From: an uncultured Bacilli bacterium
Lineage (GTDB): Bacteria > Bacillota_I > Bacilli_A > RF39 > UBA660
DNA: 9,721 bases
Direction: 5' to 3'
Assembly (NCBI GenBank): GCA_910578745.1
Contig: CAJTSN010000015.1
Location: 18,067-27,787 of the forward strand
Notes under the pieces: model-generated
Told to the model about the DNA's origin: nothing
Databases searched by the model: none
The model's input: only the letters and a program-made list of their open reading frames with translations
Program-made: the position numbers and the translations under genes
In this document: piece after piece, positions 1 to 6,615 of the stretch
How positions within the stretch are numbered: the stretch's first letter is position 1
Layout: the number at the start of each line of letters is the position of its first letter

Positions 1-1379
1 TTTTTAAGTAGTATTTTAGCAAGCGCGACTCTTGCTTTTTCTCCGGGAGATAATACTTCTACTTTTTTAAATACTTCATCTTTAAAAAATAAAAAGTTAC
101 CAAGGACTGTTCTCAACTCTTTTTCACTATACCCTTTTGTATCTACATTCTCTATAATTGTTTTCTTAGGATCTAATTGTTCTTGTTCTTGTGCATAATA
201 AGCAATATCGGTTTTGCTTCCATACCAAATATTCCCCTCTCGTGGCGTCATTTCACCAACAAGAAGTTTAAGGAGTGTTGATTTCCCTACCCCATTTTCC
301 CCTATAATCAAAAAGCGTTCCTTTTTTTGAATTAAAAAAGATAAATTCTGAATAATATCAATTTCATTATAACCAAAATAAATATTATTTACTTTCAATG
401 GAATTTTAGAACCTTCTCTTTCGGGTTTAATATTTAGTTTTACTGTTTTATAAGTAATATCACGTTCTATTTTATTTTTTTCTAATTTTTTTAAGGCTTT
501 CTCTTTGGATTCAGCCATTCTTTTTCTTTTACCCGATGAGTTTGAATACTTTAAAACAACTTTTCTTAGTTTTTCTTCTTCCTCTTCTTGTTTTTTTATT
601 TGTCTTTCCTTCTCCATTTTTTGTATTTCTCTCGCCCTTATAAATTCATCATAATTTCCTTTATATACATTCATTTTATGCGTTGTTTTATCCACATAAA
701 GGATTTGATTTACAATCGCATTTAAAAATGGAACATCATGAGAAATTACTAATAACATTCCCTTATAATTTTTCAAATATTCGGTTATAAACTCTTTTGT
801 ATTTGCATCAAGATGGTTTGTTGGTTCATCTAATAATAAAATTTCTGGATTGGAATATAAAAGATGAAGAAAAGCTATTTTTGACTTTTGTCCACCAGAT
901 AATTCTTTTACTTTTTTATCAAGTAAAGAAGGGTCTATCTGCATTTTTAAAATGAATTCAAATAAAATAGTTTCTGCATGGTAACAATCATAGTATTCTA
1001 ACAAATCCTCAATTTTTCCAAGTTCCTTCATATATTTTTTTGTTTGTTCTTCTGTTGCATTTGTCAACTTCTCATATAAAGATACTTGCTTTTTTTGTAA
1101 TTCTTCAATAGGTCTTGCTTTTAATAAATAATCTAGGACATTACATTCTAAATCACTTAAATTCATTTCTTGCTCTAAATACCCAATTTTTCTTTTCTTC
1201 TCAAAGGATATTGTCCCACTATCTAATGGAATTTGTCCTAAAATCACTTTAAATAAAGTTGTTTTTCCTGCTCCATTCACTCCAACAATTCCAATGCGAT
1301 CTTCCTCGCTTAAATAAAACGTAGCGTCTTCATAAATTTTTTCTGTACCTAATGTTAAATTTATCTTATTTGCCCTCAT
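1..1379 (-). CDS. ABC-F family ATPase (C-terminus cut by window edge)
   Basis: Soluble twin-ATPase of the ABC-F family. These proteins have no membrane domain; known members bind the ribosomal E site and act in translation or protect against ribosome-targeting antibiotics. The first 459 residues are visible. Domain 1 has Walker A GVNGAGKTT (33-41), signature LSGGQ (160-164) and Walker B LLLLDEPTNHLD (about 180-191). A charged Lys/Glu-rich linker follows at roughly 230-310. Domain 2 has Walker A GENGVGKST (360-368) and signature LSPGE (443-447). The window ends just before the second Walker B, so perhaps 60-80 residues are missing. The ATG at 1379 has an AGGTG ribosome site five bases upstream, and the protein begins directly with the first ATPase domain, as usual. 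The family is certain. The subfamily (housekeeping or resistance) is not, and I assign no drug specificity. An XRE-type gene lies divergently upstream. Confidence 0.93.
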   Translation of the reverse strand, partial: MRANKINLTLGTEKIYEDATFYLSEEDRIGIVGVNGAGKTTLFKVILGQIPLDSGTISFEKKRKIGYLEQEMNLSDLECNVLDYLLKARPIEELQKKQVSLYEKLTNATEEQTKKYMKELGKIEDLLEYYDCYHAETILFEFILKMQIDPSLLDKKVKELSGGQKSKIAFLHLLYSNPEILLLDEPTNHLDANTKEFITEYLKNYKGMLLVISHDVPFLNAIVNQILYVDKTTHKMNVYKGNYDEFIRAREIQKMEKERQIKKQEEEEEKLRKVVLKYSNSSGKRKRMAESKEKALKKLEKNKIERDITYKTVKLNIKPEREGSKIPLKVNNIYFGYNEIDIIQNLSFLIQKKERFLIIGENGVGKSTLLKLLVGEMTPREGNIWYGSKTDIAYYAQEQEQLDPKKTIIENVDTKGYSEKELRTVLGNFLFFKDEVFKKVEVLSPGEKARVALAKILLK

Positions 1380-1394
1380 ACTAACACCTATTTT

Positions 1395-1403
1395 ATTATA
1401 TCA
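1395..1403 (-). promoter_or_regulatory. Extended -10 promoter of the ABC-F gene
   Basis: Read on the minus strand, a perfect TATAAT (1395-1400) is preceded by TG in the TGnTATAAT arrangement (1401-1403). No good -35 box is seen, which is common with extended -10 promoters. The predicted start point near 1388 would leave a leader of only about 9 nt, beginning at the AGGTG ribosome site (1385-1389). Confidence 0.5.
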
Positions 1404-1436
1404 TATTTATGTATAAATCACTTAAAAGAACACCAA

Positions 1437-1453
1437 AATAATCATAGATTATT
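1437..1453. promoter_or_regulatory. 17-bp perfect dyad, possible operator
   Basis: AATAATC and GATTATT form 7-bp perfect arms around a 3-bp centre. The dyad lies in the 127-bp divergent region between the ABC-F gene and the XRE-type gene, upstream of both. Its size and symmetry suit a dimeric helix-turn-helix protein, so the adjacent regulator is an obvious candidate, but this is inference. AT-rich dyads of this length can also arise by chance. Confidence 0.3.
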
Positions 1454-1506
1454 CATCTAATATTGTTTTGTAAATAACATGAGAAAATGAAATTGGTAAT
1501 TTGTAT

Positions 1507-1737
1507 ATGGAGCAAAAAACAAATATCTATAATATTATCGGCAAAAATATTAAGAAATATCGCAAACAGAAGGGGATTACACAAAGGCAACTTGCTGAGG
1601 AAAACTTCTTAAGTGATAGCTTTATCGCAAAATTAGAATCCGTTACCTTTCAAACAATTTCGATTGATACTTTAGAGAAAATTGCTATTTCTCTTAATGT
1701 GGATATTTCTAAATTTTTTGAAGAAGATGATAAATAA
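1507..1737 (+). CDS. XRE/Cro-type helix-turn-helix DNA-binding protein
   Basis: A 76-residue protein that is almost entirely one XRE-type (HTH_3) DNA-binding domain. It has helix 1 around IGKNIKKYRKQKG, the turn region ITQRQLAEE, the recognition helix around LSDSFIAKLES, and the closing pattern ISIDTLEKIAISLNVDISKFFEE that is typical of the fold. No second domain is present, so it is a stand-alone regulator of the SinR/phage-repressor size class. A TTG at 1501 would add two residues; I chose the ATG at 1507. Neither start has a convincing ribosome site, which suggests weak translation. It is transcribed against both neighbours. It might regulate itself or the divergent ABC-F gene, but nothing in the sequence proves this. 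Confidence 0.85.
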   Translation: MEQKTNIYNIIGKNIKKYRKQKGITQRQLAEENFLSDSFIAKLESVTFQTISIDTLEKIAISLNVDISKFFEEDDK

Positions 1738-1769
1738 AAAAATATCTAAATTACGATATTTTTTTATTT
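1732..1769. terminator. Bidirectional terminator between the XRE gene and typA
   Basis: A perfect 15-bp inverted repeat (1732-1746 and 1755-1769) with an 8-nt loop lies between two converging genes. The A-run in one arm is the T-run in the other, so it can end transcription both ways. The left arm contains the XRE stop codon (1735-1737), and the right arm ends 4 nt short of the typA stop. The stem is nearly all A/T. Confidence 0.75.
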
Positions 1770-1773
1770 GCAA

Positions 1774-3588
1774 TTATGCTTTTCGACTATCATATTTCTT
1801 ACGCTCTTGTGTATTTAGAATTTTCTTACGTAATCGGAAGTTCAATGGGGTAACTTCTACAAGTTCGTCACTATTAATATAATCAAGAGCATATTCAAGG
1901 CTCATCTGTCTTGGTCTTTTTAATACAACAGTATGATCTTTACTTGAACTTCTTGTATTGGTTAGATTTTTTCCCTTAACCACATTAACCGCCAAATCAT
2001 TTTCATGAGAGTGTTCTCCAACAATCATACCCTCATAGACATCGGTTCCCGGTTCTACAAACATGATGCCTCGGTCTTCTAATTGACCAAGGGCATAAGC
2101 GGTTGATTTCCCATTTTCCATCGAAACAAGAACGCCTAATTTTCTTTCTCCAACTGAAGCTCCAGCCATTTTACGGTATTCTTTAAATGTATGATTTAAA
2201 ATTCCATATCCTTTAGTAAGTGTCATAAATTCAGTTGAAAAACCAATTAGTCCCCTAGAAGGTATCGTATAAAGTAGACGAACTTGATTTTCATGGTTTG
2301 CCATATTTTCCATTGTACCTTCACGATTTCCTAAGGCTTCAATTACAGAACCAACATAAGTTTCTGGTACATCAATTTGAACATCTTCAAATGGTTCACA
2401 GACAACTCCATCTATTTCTTTTTTAATAATTGCTGGTTTTGATACTTGAAGTTCAAAACCTTCTCTTCGCATATTTTCAATTAAAATAGATAAATGAAGT
2501 TCCCCTCGACCAGAGACAATAAAAGACTCACTATCATTTGGTTCTACACGTAAAGATACATCTCTTTCGGTTTCTTTCAATAATCTCTCTTCAATTTTGC
2601 GAGCGGTTACAATTTTTCCCTCACGTCCAACAAATGGTGATGTATTTACTCCAAATGTCATTTGTAAAGTAGGTTCGTCAATTCGAAGAAGAGGAAGAGC
2701 TTCTTCTTTTCCTACCTCACAAATCGTTTCTCCTACACTAATATCAGGAAGCCCTGCAATCGCCACGATATCCCCCGCACTCGCTTCCTCAACTTCTATT
2801 CTCTTTAGTCCAATAAATCCAAATATTTTTTGAATACGAAATTGTTTAATAGAACCATCTATACGCATACAAGAAACAAGTTCATTCACTTTCATTTTTC
2901 CTCTTTTAACGACTCCAATTCCAATACGACCTACAAAATCATTATAATCAAGTAATGCTGGTTGAAATTGTAAACCTCCCTCTTCATCGACATCAGGAGC
3001 AGGAATCGTATCGACAATTAAATCAAATACAGGATCCATTGTTTCTGTCTGTGTTGTAATATCTGGATCTAGAGAACTTGTCCCATTCAAAGCGGACATA
3101 TAGACAACTGGAAAGTCTAATTGTTCAATATCTGCACCTAATTCAATAAATAAATCGATAACTTCATCAACAACTGCCTTTGGACGCGCTGTATCTTTAT
3201 CAATCTTATTCACAACTAATATAGGTGTAACTCCTGCTTCAAGTGCCTTTTTTAATACAAATCGAGTCTGTGGCATGGTCCCTTCATAAGCATCTACAAC
3301 AAGCAAAACACCATCAACCATATTCATAATTCTCTCGACTTCGCCACCGAAATCCGCATGGCCCGGTGTATCTAATATATTAATCCGATAATCTTTATAA
3401 TGAATAGCTGTTGTCTTAGCTAAGATCGTAATTCCTCTTTCTCTTTCAATATCGTTGGAATCCATCATTCTTATTTCTACGTTTTCATTTTCACGAAACG
3501 TTCCAGACTGCTTTAATAGTTGGTCCACAATTGTCGTTTTTCCATGGTCAACATGAGCAATAATCGCAATATTTCTTATTTTTTTCAT
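1774..3588 (-). CDS. typA: Ribosome-associated GTPase TypA/BipA
   Basis: Translational GTPase of the EF-G/LepA superfamily that binds the 70S ribosome and supports 50S assembly and growth under stress or cold. The 604-residue length matches the family. The GTPase motifs are clear: P-loop AHVDHGKTT (11-19), the switch I region with RGITI (51-55), DTPGH (73-77), NKID (127-130) and SAL (165-167). The beta-barrel, EF-G-like domains III and V, and the TypA-specific C-terminal domain follow, including the RGELHLSILIENMRREG and SRGLIGF stretches. The frame is open 39 codons further upstream, but that extension crosses the promoter and lacks family similarity. The ATG at 3588 starts the conserved MKKIRNIAIIAH and has an AGGAAG ribosome site 7 nt upstream. 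It is monocistronic, bounded by its own promoter and the hairpin at 1732-1769. Confidence 0.98.
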   Translation of the reverse strand: MKKIRNIAIIAHVDHGKTTIVDQLLKQSGTFRENENVEIRMMDSNDIERERGITILAKTTAIHYKDYRINILDTPGHADFGGEVERIMNMVDGVLLVVDAYEGTMPQTRFVLKKALEAGVTPILVVNKIDKDTARPKAVVDEVIDLFIELGADIEQLDFPVVYMSALNGTSSLDPDITTQTETMDPVFDLIVDTIPAPDVDEEGGLQFQPALLDYNDFVGRIGIGVVKRGKMKVNELVSCMRIDGSIKQFRIQKIFGFIGLKRIEVEEASAGDIVAIAGLPDISVGETICEVGKEEALPLLRIDEPTLQMTFGVNTSPFVGREGKIVTARKIEERLLKETERDVSLRVEPNDSESFIVSGRGELHLSILIENMRREGFELQVSKPAIIKKEIDGVVCEPFEDVQIDVPETYVGSVIEALGNREGTMENMANHENQVRLLYTIPSRGLIGFSTEFMTLTKGYGILNHTFKEYRKMAGASVGERKLGVLVSMENGKSTAYALGQLEDRGIMFVEPGTDVYEGMIVGEHSHENDLAVNVVKGKNLTNTRSSSKDHTVVLKRPRQMSLEYALDYINSDELVEVTPLNFRLRKKILNTQERKKYDSRKA

Positions 3589-3613
3589 TGTTACACTTCC
3601 TTTGGCTTTACGT

Positions 3614-3643
3614 ATTATAGCATAGTTTAATATTGCATGTAAA
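3614..3643 (-). promoter_or_regulatory. typA promoter
   Basis: On the minus strand, a TTTACA -35 box (3638-3643) is followed by an 18-bp spacer and a perfect TATAAT -10 box (3614-3619) with an upstream TG (TGCTATAAT). The predicted start near 3607 gives a leader of about 19 nt carrying the AGGAAG ribosome site. Confidence 0.7.
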
Positions 3644-3663
3644 GAAAAAATGTAATACAATAA

Positions 3664-3693
3664 TTGAGGATAAGACATTATAGATTCTATATA
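3664..3693 (+). promoter_or_regulatory. Weak candidate promoter of the 212-aa gene
   Basis: TTGAGG (3664-3669), an 18-bp spacer and TATATA (3688-3693) form a plausible but poor sigma-A-type promoter. It lies back to back with the typA promoter, about 30 bp upstream of the start codon. Confidence 0.3.
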
Positions 3694-3722
3694 GTTCGTC
3701 TTCAATAAAGTAGGTGTGAATG

Positions 3723-4361
3723 ATGCAGTTAAATAAAATGAATTTTCGAGATTTCGATCGAAAATGGATTGTTTTTGATCGAGAAAAAGAAATTAGAAAG
3801 ATATATAAGAAGAAAAAGCAAAAATACAAAGAGGGCATTTTACTCGTTTATTCCTTTATTTCTCATGAAGATGGAATCCAATTCCGCATTCTTGGAAATA
3901 TTATTGAAGAAAATAATCTTTTATATTTAGAAGAAGAAATTAGAAATAAAAATCTTACTTTTTCTTATGAATATGCCCAAAAATATCATGTCACATCAAT
4001 AGATGACTCTATAATTCAAAAAATCATAGGTACCTCCGAAATTGAAAAAGAATATGATTCCTATTATCAAAAAAATTCAATTATAGAGGCTAGAAAAATA
4101 ACAGAAATTGATTCCTTTAGACATGAAGAATATGTAGATGATGTAGAACTGCTTCATGAAGGGGCAAAAGAAAAGGAATATTTATGGGCTAGGATAGAGG
4201 ATTGTTCCAAAAAAAATCTACTTTTTGTTTGTACTTTATTAGAAACTTCTAAAAAAAATAAAAATTATAAAGAAGGTACTTTAGTTCTAGCAAAATTAGA
4301 ACAAAGAAAAAAAGAAATCGTCTTCGTCACAGATGGAATTGTTGATAAAGTTCAAAAATAA
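3723..4361 (+). CDS. Unrecognised cytoplasmic protein, 212 aa
   Basis: I do not recognise this protein with confidence. It has no signal peptide or membrane segment. The N-terminus is very basic (a Lys-rich run at about residues 23-36), and the rest is rich in Glu, Lys, Ile and Tyr. The C-terminal third reads as a small alpha/beta module: a helix around DDVELLHEGAKE, then strands in YLWARIED, NLLFVCTLLE and GTLVLAKLE. This order (helix, xxLWxxI strand, then a strand ending in a Gly-x-Leu-Val turn) loosely resembles DUF2314-type proteins, but that is only a weak pattern impression. Two ATGs are adjacent. The second, at 3723, is 6 nt from AGGTG (3712-3716), while the first, at 3720, is only 3 nt away, so 3723 is preferred. 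It stands alone between divergent typA and the convergent DUF421 gene. Confidence 0.75.
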   Translation: MQLNKMNFRDFDRKWIVFDREKEIRKIYKKKKQKYKEGILLVYSFISHEDGIQFRILGNIIEENNLLYLEEEIRNKNLTFSYEYAQKYHVTSIDDSIIQKIIGTSEIEKEYDSYYQKNSIIEARKITEIDSFRHEEYVDDVELLHEGAKEKEYLWARIEDCSKKNLLFVCTLLETSKKNKNYKEGTLVLAKLEQRKKEIVFVTDGIVDKVQK

Positions 4362-4379
4362 GAAGCGAAATTCTTTTTT
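4360..4379 (+). terminator. Weak terminator after the 212-aa gene
   Basis: AAGAA/TTCTT form a 5-bp stem with a 6-nt loop immediately after the stop codon, followed by a T-run to 4379. The stem has one G-C pair, so the call is tentative. Confidence 0.35.
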
Positions 4380-4438
4380 CTTTTACAGTTTTTTACATTT
4401 TACCAATAGAATTTTCGTTTTCTTACCCCATTTTCAAG

Positions 4439-4470
4439 AAAAAACGGTTTCATCATTGTGCGAACCGTTT
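4439..4470 (-). terminator. Terminator of the tagO-DUF421 unit
   Basis: AAACGGTT and AACCGTTT (4442-4449 and 4463-4470) form a perfect 8-bp stem with a 13-nt loop. On the minus strand the second arm runs into six consecutive T (4444-4439), placed about 30 nt after the DUF421 stop codon. On the plus strand the T-run is only three, so it acts mainly on the minus-strand unit. Confidence 0.7.
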
Positions 4471-4500
4471 CAAATCTGTTCAAGATTCCTCTTATCTTTC

Positions 4501-5223
4501 TTATTCTAAAACTTCTAATACCTTTGTAGGACCTTTTTGTTCATATATAACTAATTTTTCTTGTAAATCTAATGTAGCTAATAAAATATTTTCATAATTC
4601 TTATATCCTTTTACTTTTAATTCTTTATCAAGCCATTTTTTATCTTTACCCATATTCTCTAGATTTTTAGGAAGTAACTTTCTATCAATAATCACATTCG
4701 CACAAAGACTTGATTTTTGTGTTTTTATTTGCATATCCTTTGGAGTAAGTGGCTTATTCTCACTCTTAGGAAGTATACTAATTTTCCCATTTGCTTCCAC
4801 TAAAGCATATTCAATTTCATTCACATCAAAATATCCATTCGTTCTACATTCTTCTAGAAAATCATTGATATCATATCTCGTTTTTTTCATATTTTCCTTA
4901 ATAAATTTCCCATTTTGAACAATAATGGTTGGAACACCTGTAAAAATGCGACGTAAAAGTATACTTTTCATAGTAATCTTGGCTACAAATAACGCAATAA
5001 GTCCAAAAATAAGAACCGCAACAATTCCATTAATAAGAGGTACATCTGTATTAATAGTAATCTCTGCAGCAAAATTTCCAATAGAAATACCAATTACATA
5101 ATCAAATAAGCTTAATTCAGAAACCTGTTTTTTTCCAATCAACCGGGTAATAATAAATAGGCAAAATAAAGAAATTAAAGCCCTAGGAAAAATATCGAGT
5201 AATGAATTCATATCTATTTGCAT
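4501..5223 (-). CDS. DUF421 (YetF-like) membrane protein
   Basis: A 240-residue member of the DUF421/YetF family found in many Gram-positive bacteria; the molecular function is not well established. Three membrane segments are visible at about 11-29, 40-57 and 64-83. The family hallmark RLIGKKQVSELSLFDYVIG (27-45) lies between the first two segments. The C-terminal two thirds is the soluble cytoplasmic domain with GVPTIIVQNGK (96-106), the conserved TRYDINDFLEECR (115-127), and EIEYALVEANGKISILPK, which leads into the usual Pro-x-x-Pro-like turn. The ATG at 5223 is used because AGGTG lies 8 nt upstream. The GTG at 5232 falls inside that ribosome site and is rejected. The gene begins 54 nt after the tagO stop with no clear promoter or terminator between, so it is probably co-transcribed with tagO. 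Confidence 0.9.
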   Translation of the reverse strand: MQIDMNSLLDIFPRALISLFCLFIITRLIGKKQVSELSLFDYVIGISIGNFAAEITINTDVPLINGIVAVLIFGLIALFVAKITMKSILLRRIFTGVPTIIVQNGKFIKENMKKTRYDINDFLEECRTNGYFDVNEIEYALVEANGKISILPKSENKPLTPKDMQIKTQKSSLCANVIIDRKLLPKNLENMGKDKKWLDKELKVKGYKNYENILLATLDLQEKLVIYEQKGPTKVLEVLE

Positions 5224-5277
5224 TCGTATCACCTATTTTTATTCTTAGACAAATAAATATTTTTATACAAAAAAATT

Positions 5278-6360
5278 CTAAGATTTTTTCTTAAACGTTT
5301 TCGTTTTTTCATGAAATTTTTTTTTGATTTCTTCTTGATCAAAAACAACATTTGTCTTAACTACAAAAACAAGGACAATCAAAAGTAATATTCCATAAAT
5401 AATATAGCCTAAAGTGGCATCATTTAATACATAAACAATGGACGCAAAAGCAAATAAGGAATCAATTATGTATATAATAATGACAGTTGTACGTACAGAA
5501 AGGTTTCGATTCAATAATTGATGATGAATATGAAAACGATCCCCTTGAAATAAAGGCTGATGTTTTAAGGCGCGTCTTAAAAGCGCAAATAAAGTATCAA
5601 GAATAGGAATAGCTAAAATTAAAAGTGGAATAAAAAGAGATGTCAAAGTTACATTTTTAAATCCTAGTAACGCTATCACTGATATCATAAATCCCATAAA
5701 ATTGGAGCCACAATCTCCCGCAAAAATCATAGCTGGATTAAAGTTGTACACCAAGAACCCCAAAGTAGATCCTAGCATAACAAACGCTAAAATAAAATCC
5801 AATCCAGACTTTTGTTGAATAACTGCAATAAGTCCGGTTGTTAAAAAGTAAATAGAGCTAATTCCTCCTGATAATCCATCCACACCATCAATCAAATTGA
5901 TACAATTAATACAACCTAAAATGAAAAATAGGGTTATAAATGGGGCAAAGACTCCGAATTCTATTTTTAATCCAAATGCTGTAAGTTCATGAATGACAAG
6001 TCCTCCATAAAAAACAAGAACTAAGGCTGCACCTAACTGTCCTATAAATTGCTGAAATGCTGTAAGTTCTGTAATATCATCAATTATCCCTATTAAGATA
6101 ACTAAAAAGCTTCCTATTAATATGGCATTCATTACAGAGCTATGAATTCCAAAAATCATATAGCCAACAAGAAAACCTAAAAAAATAGCCAGACCCCCCA
6201 TTTTAGGAGTCAAATTCGTATGGATATGTCTTCCACCTCTTGGCTTATCTACAGCATTAATTTGAAAAGCTACTTTTCTTACAAATGGCATAATGCTAAT
6301 AACGAAAACAAAAGGAACAACTAACATACCAATTATTTTTAAAATCATTTCTTGTGTCAT
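5278..6360 (-). CDS. tagO: Undecaprenyl-phosphate GlcNAc-1-phosphate transferase (TagO/WecA type)
   Basis: Integral membrane enzyme of the MraY/WecA family. It transfers a sugar-1-phosphate, usually GlcNAc-1-P from UDP-GlcNAc, to undecaprenyl phosphate, the first step of teichoic acid or other wall-polymer synthesis. The 360 residues are mostly hydrophobic helices. Visible family motifs are DKPRGGRHIH (38-47) with PKMGG (52-56), the Mg-binding GIIDD (91-95), NLIDGVDGL (155-163), GDCGSNF (215-221) and the cytoplasmic HIHHQLL (277-283). The last motif marks the WecA/TagO branch rather than MraY. Position 217 is Cys, where Ser, Ala or Thr is usual. The C-terminus is Lys-rich. The frame stays open 28 codons upstream, but that stretch runs through tRNA-Pro. 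The ATG at 6360 has GGTGG just upstream and its own promoter. The exact sugar and polymer cannot be read from sequence. Confidence 0.93.
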   Translation of the reverse strand: MTQEMILKIIGMLVVPFVFVISIMPFVRKVAFQINAVDKPRGGRHIHTNLTPKMGGLAIFLGFLVGYMIFGIHSSVMNAILIGSFLVILIGIIDDITELTAFQQFIGQLGAALVLVFYGGLVIHELTAFGLKIEFGVFAPFITLFFILGCINCINLIDGVDGLSGGISSIYFLTTGLIAVIQQKSGLDFILAFVMLGSTLGFLVYNFNPAMIFAGDCGSNFMGFMISVIALLGFKNVTLTSLFIPLLILAIPILDTLFALLRRALKHQPLFQGDRFHIHHQLLNRNLSVRTTVIIIYIIDSLFAFASIVYVLNDATLGYIIYGILLLIVLVFVVKTNVVFDQEEIKKKFHEKTKTFKKKS

Positions 6361-6375
6361 AAAACCACCACATTC

Positions 6376-6404
6376 ATTATAAAGGATTTTATATAAAATA
6401 ACAA
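6376..6404 (-). promoter_or_regulatory. tagO promoter
   Basis: On the minus strand TTGTTA (6399-6404), a 17-bp spacer and a perfect TATAAT (6376-6381) lie between tRNA-Pro and tagO. The predicted start near 6369 coincides with the first base of the GGTGG ribosome site (6365-6369), leaving about a 9-nt leader. Confidence 0.6.
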
Positions 6405-6414
6405 CTAATATATA

Positions 6415-6491
6415 TGGTCGGGAAAACAGGATTTGAACCTGCAACCGCTCGGTCCCGAACCGAGTGCTCTACCAAATTAAGCTATTTCCCG
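6415..6491 (-). tRNA. tRNA-Pro, anticodon CGG
   Basis: A complete cloverleaf on the minus strand. The acceptor CGGGAAA pairs with TTTCCCG, the D stem is GCTT/GAGC, the anticodon stem is CTCGG/CCGAG with loop TTCGGGA (anticodon CGG at 6455-6457), and the T arm is GCAGG-TTCAAAT-CCTGT. The discriminator is A (6418) and the CCA is encoded (6415-6417). It reads CCG, a rare Pro codon in AT-rich genomes; the usual species is UGG, and a C34 tRNA is the extra isoacceptor. Confidence 0.97.
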
Positions 6492-6503
6492 AAATTCATT
6501 CTT

Positions 6504-6532
6504 ATTTTAGCACACATTTCTCCCATTTTTAA
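6504..6532 (-). promoter_or_regulatory. tRNA-Pro promoter
   Basis: On the minus strand TTAAAA (6527-6532), a 17-bp spacer and TAAAAT (6504-6509) with an upstream TG (TGCTAAAAT). The predicted start is about 6 nt before the mature tRNA 5' end. Confidence 0.55.
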
Positions 6533-6541
6533 AAGGAGAAA
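6517..6541. repeat. 7-bp inverted repeat over the tRNA-Pro -35 region
   Basis: TTTCTCC (6517-6523) and GGAGAAA (6535-6541) are perfect 7-bp arms with an 11-nt loop. No T-run follows on the minus strand, so it is not a standard terminator for the sortase unit upstream. It brackets the tRNA-Pro -35 box. Its role is unknown. Confidence 0.4.
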
Positions 6542-6615
6542 ACCACGCTATAATTCTAGTTTTCCATAAAAATATGAAAATATAATTTTTGAAAATAAAA
6601 AAACCTTAAACAATT

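Noticed and set aside
2597..2833. 78-codon plus-strand frame inside typA
   Set aside because: Antisense shadow of the well-conserved typA coding sequence.
3589..3705. N-terminal extension of typA by 39 codons
   Set aside because: It runs through the typA promoter, has no family similarity, and the ATG at 3588 has the ribosome site and the conserved first residues.
3608..3838. 76-codon minus-strand frame
   Set aside because: Antisense to the 212-aa gene and across the divergent promoters; no ribosome site and a low-complexity hydrophobic product.
6361..6444. N-terminal extension of the TagO-type protein by 28 codons
   Set aside because: It overlaps the mature tRNA-Pro and the tagO promoter.
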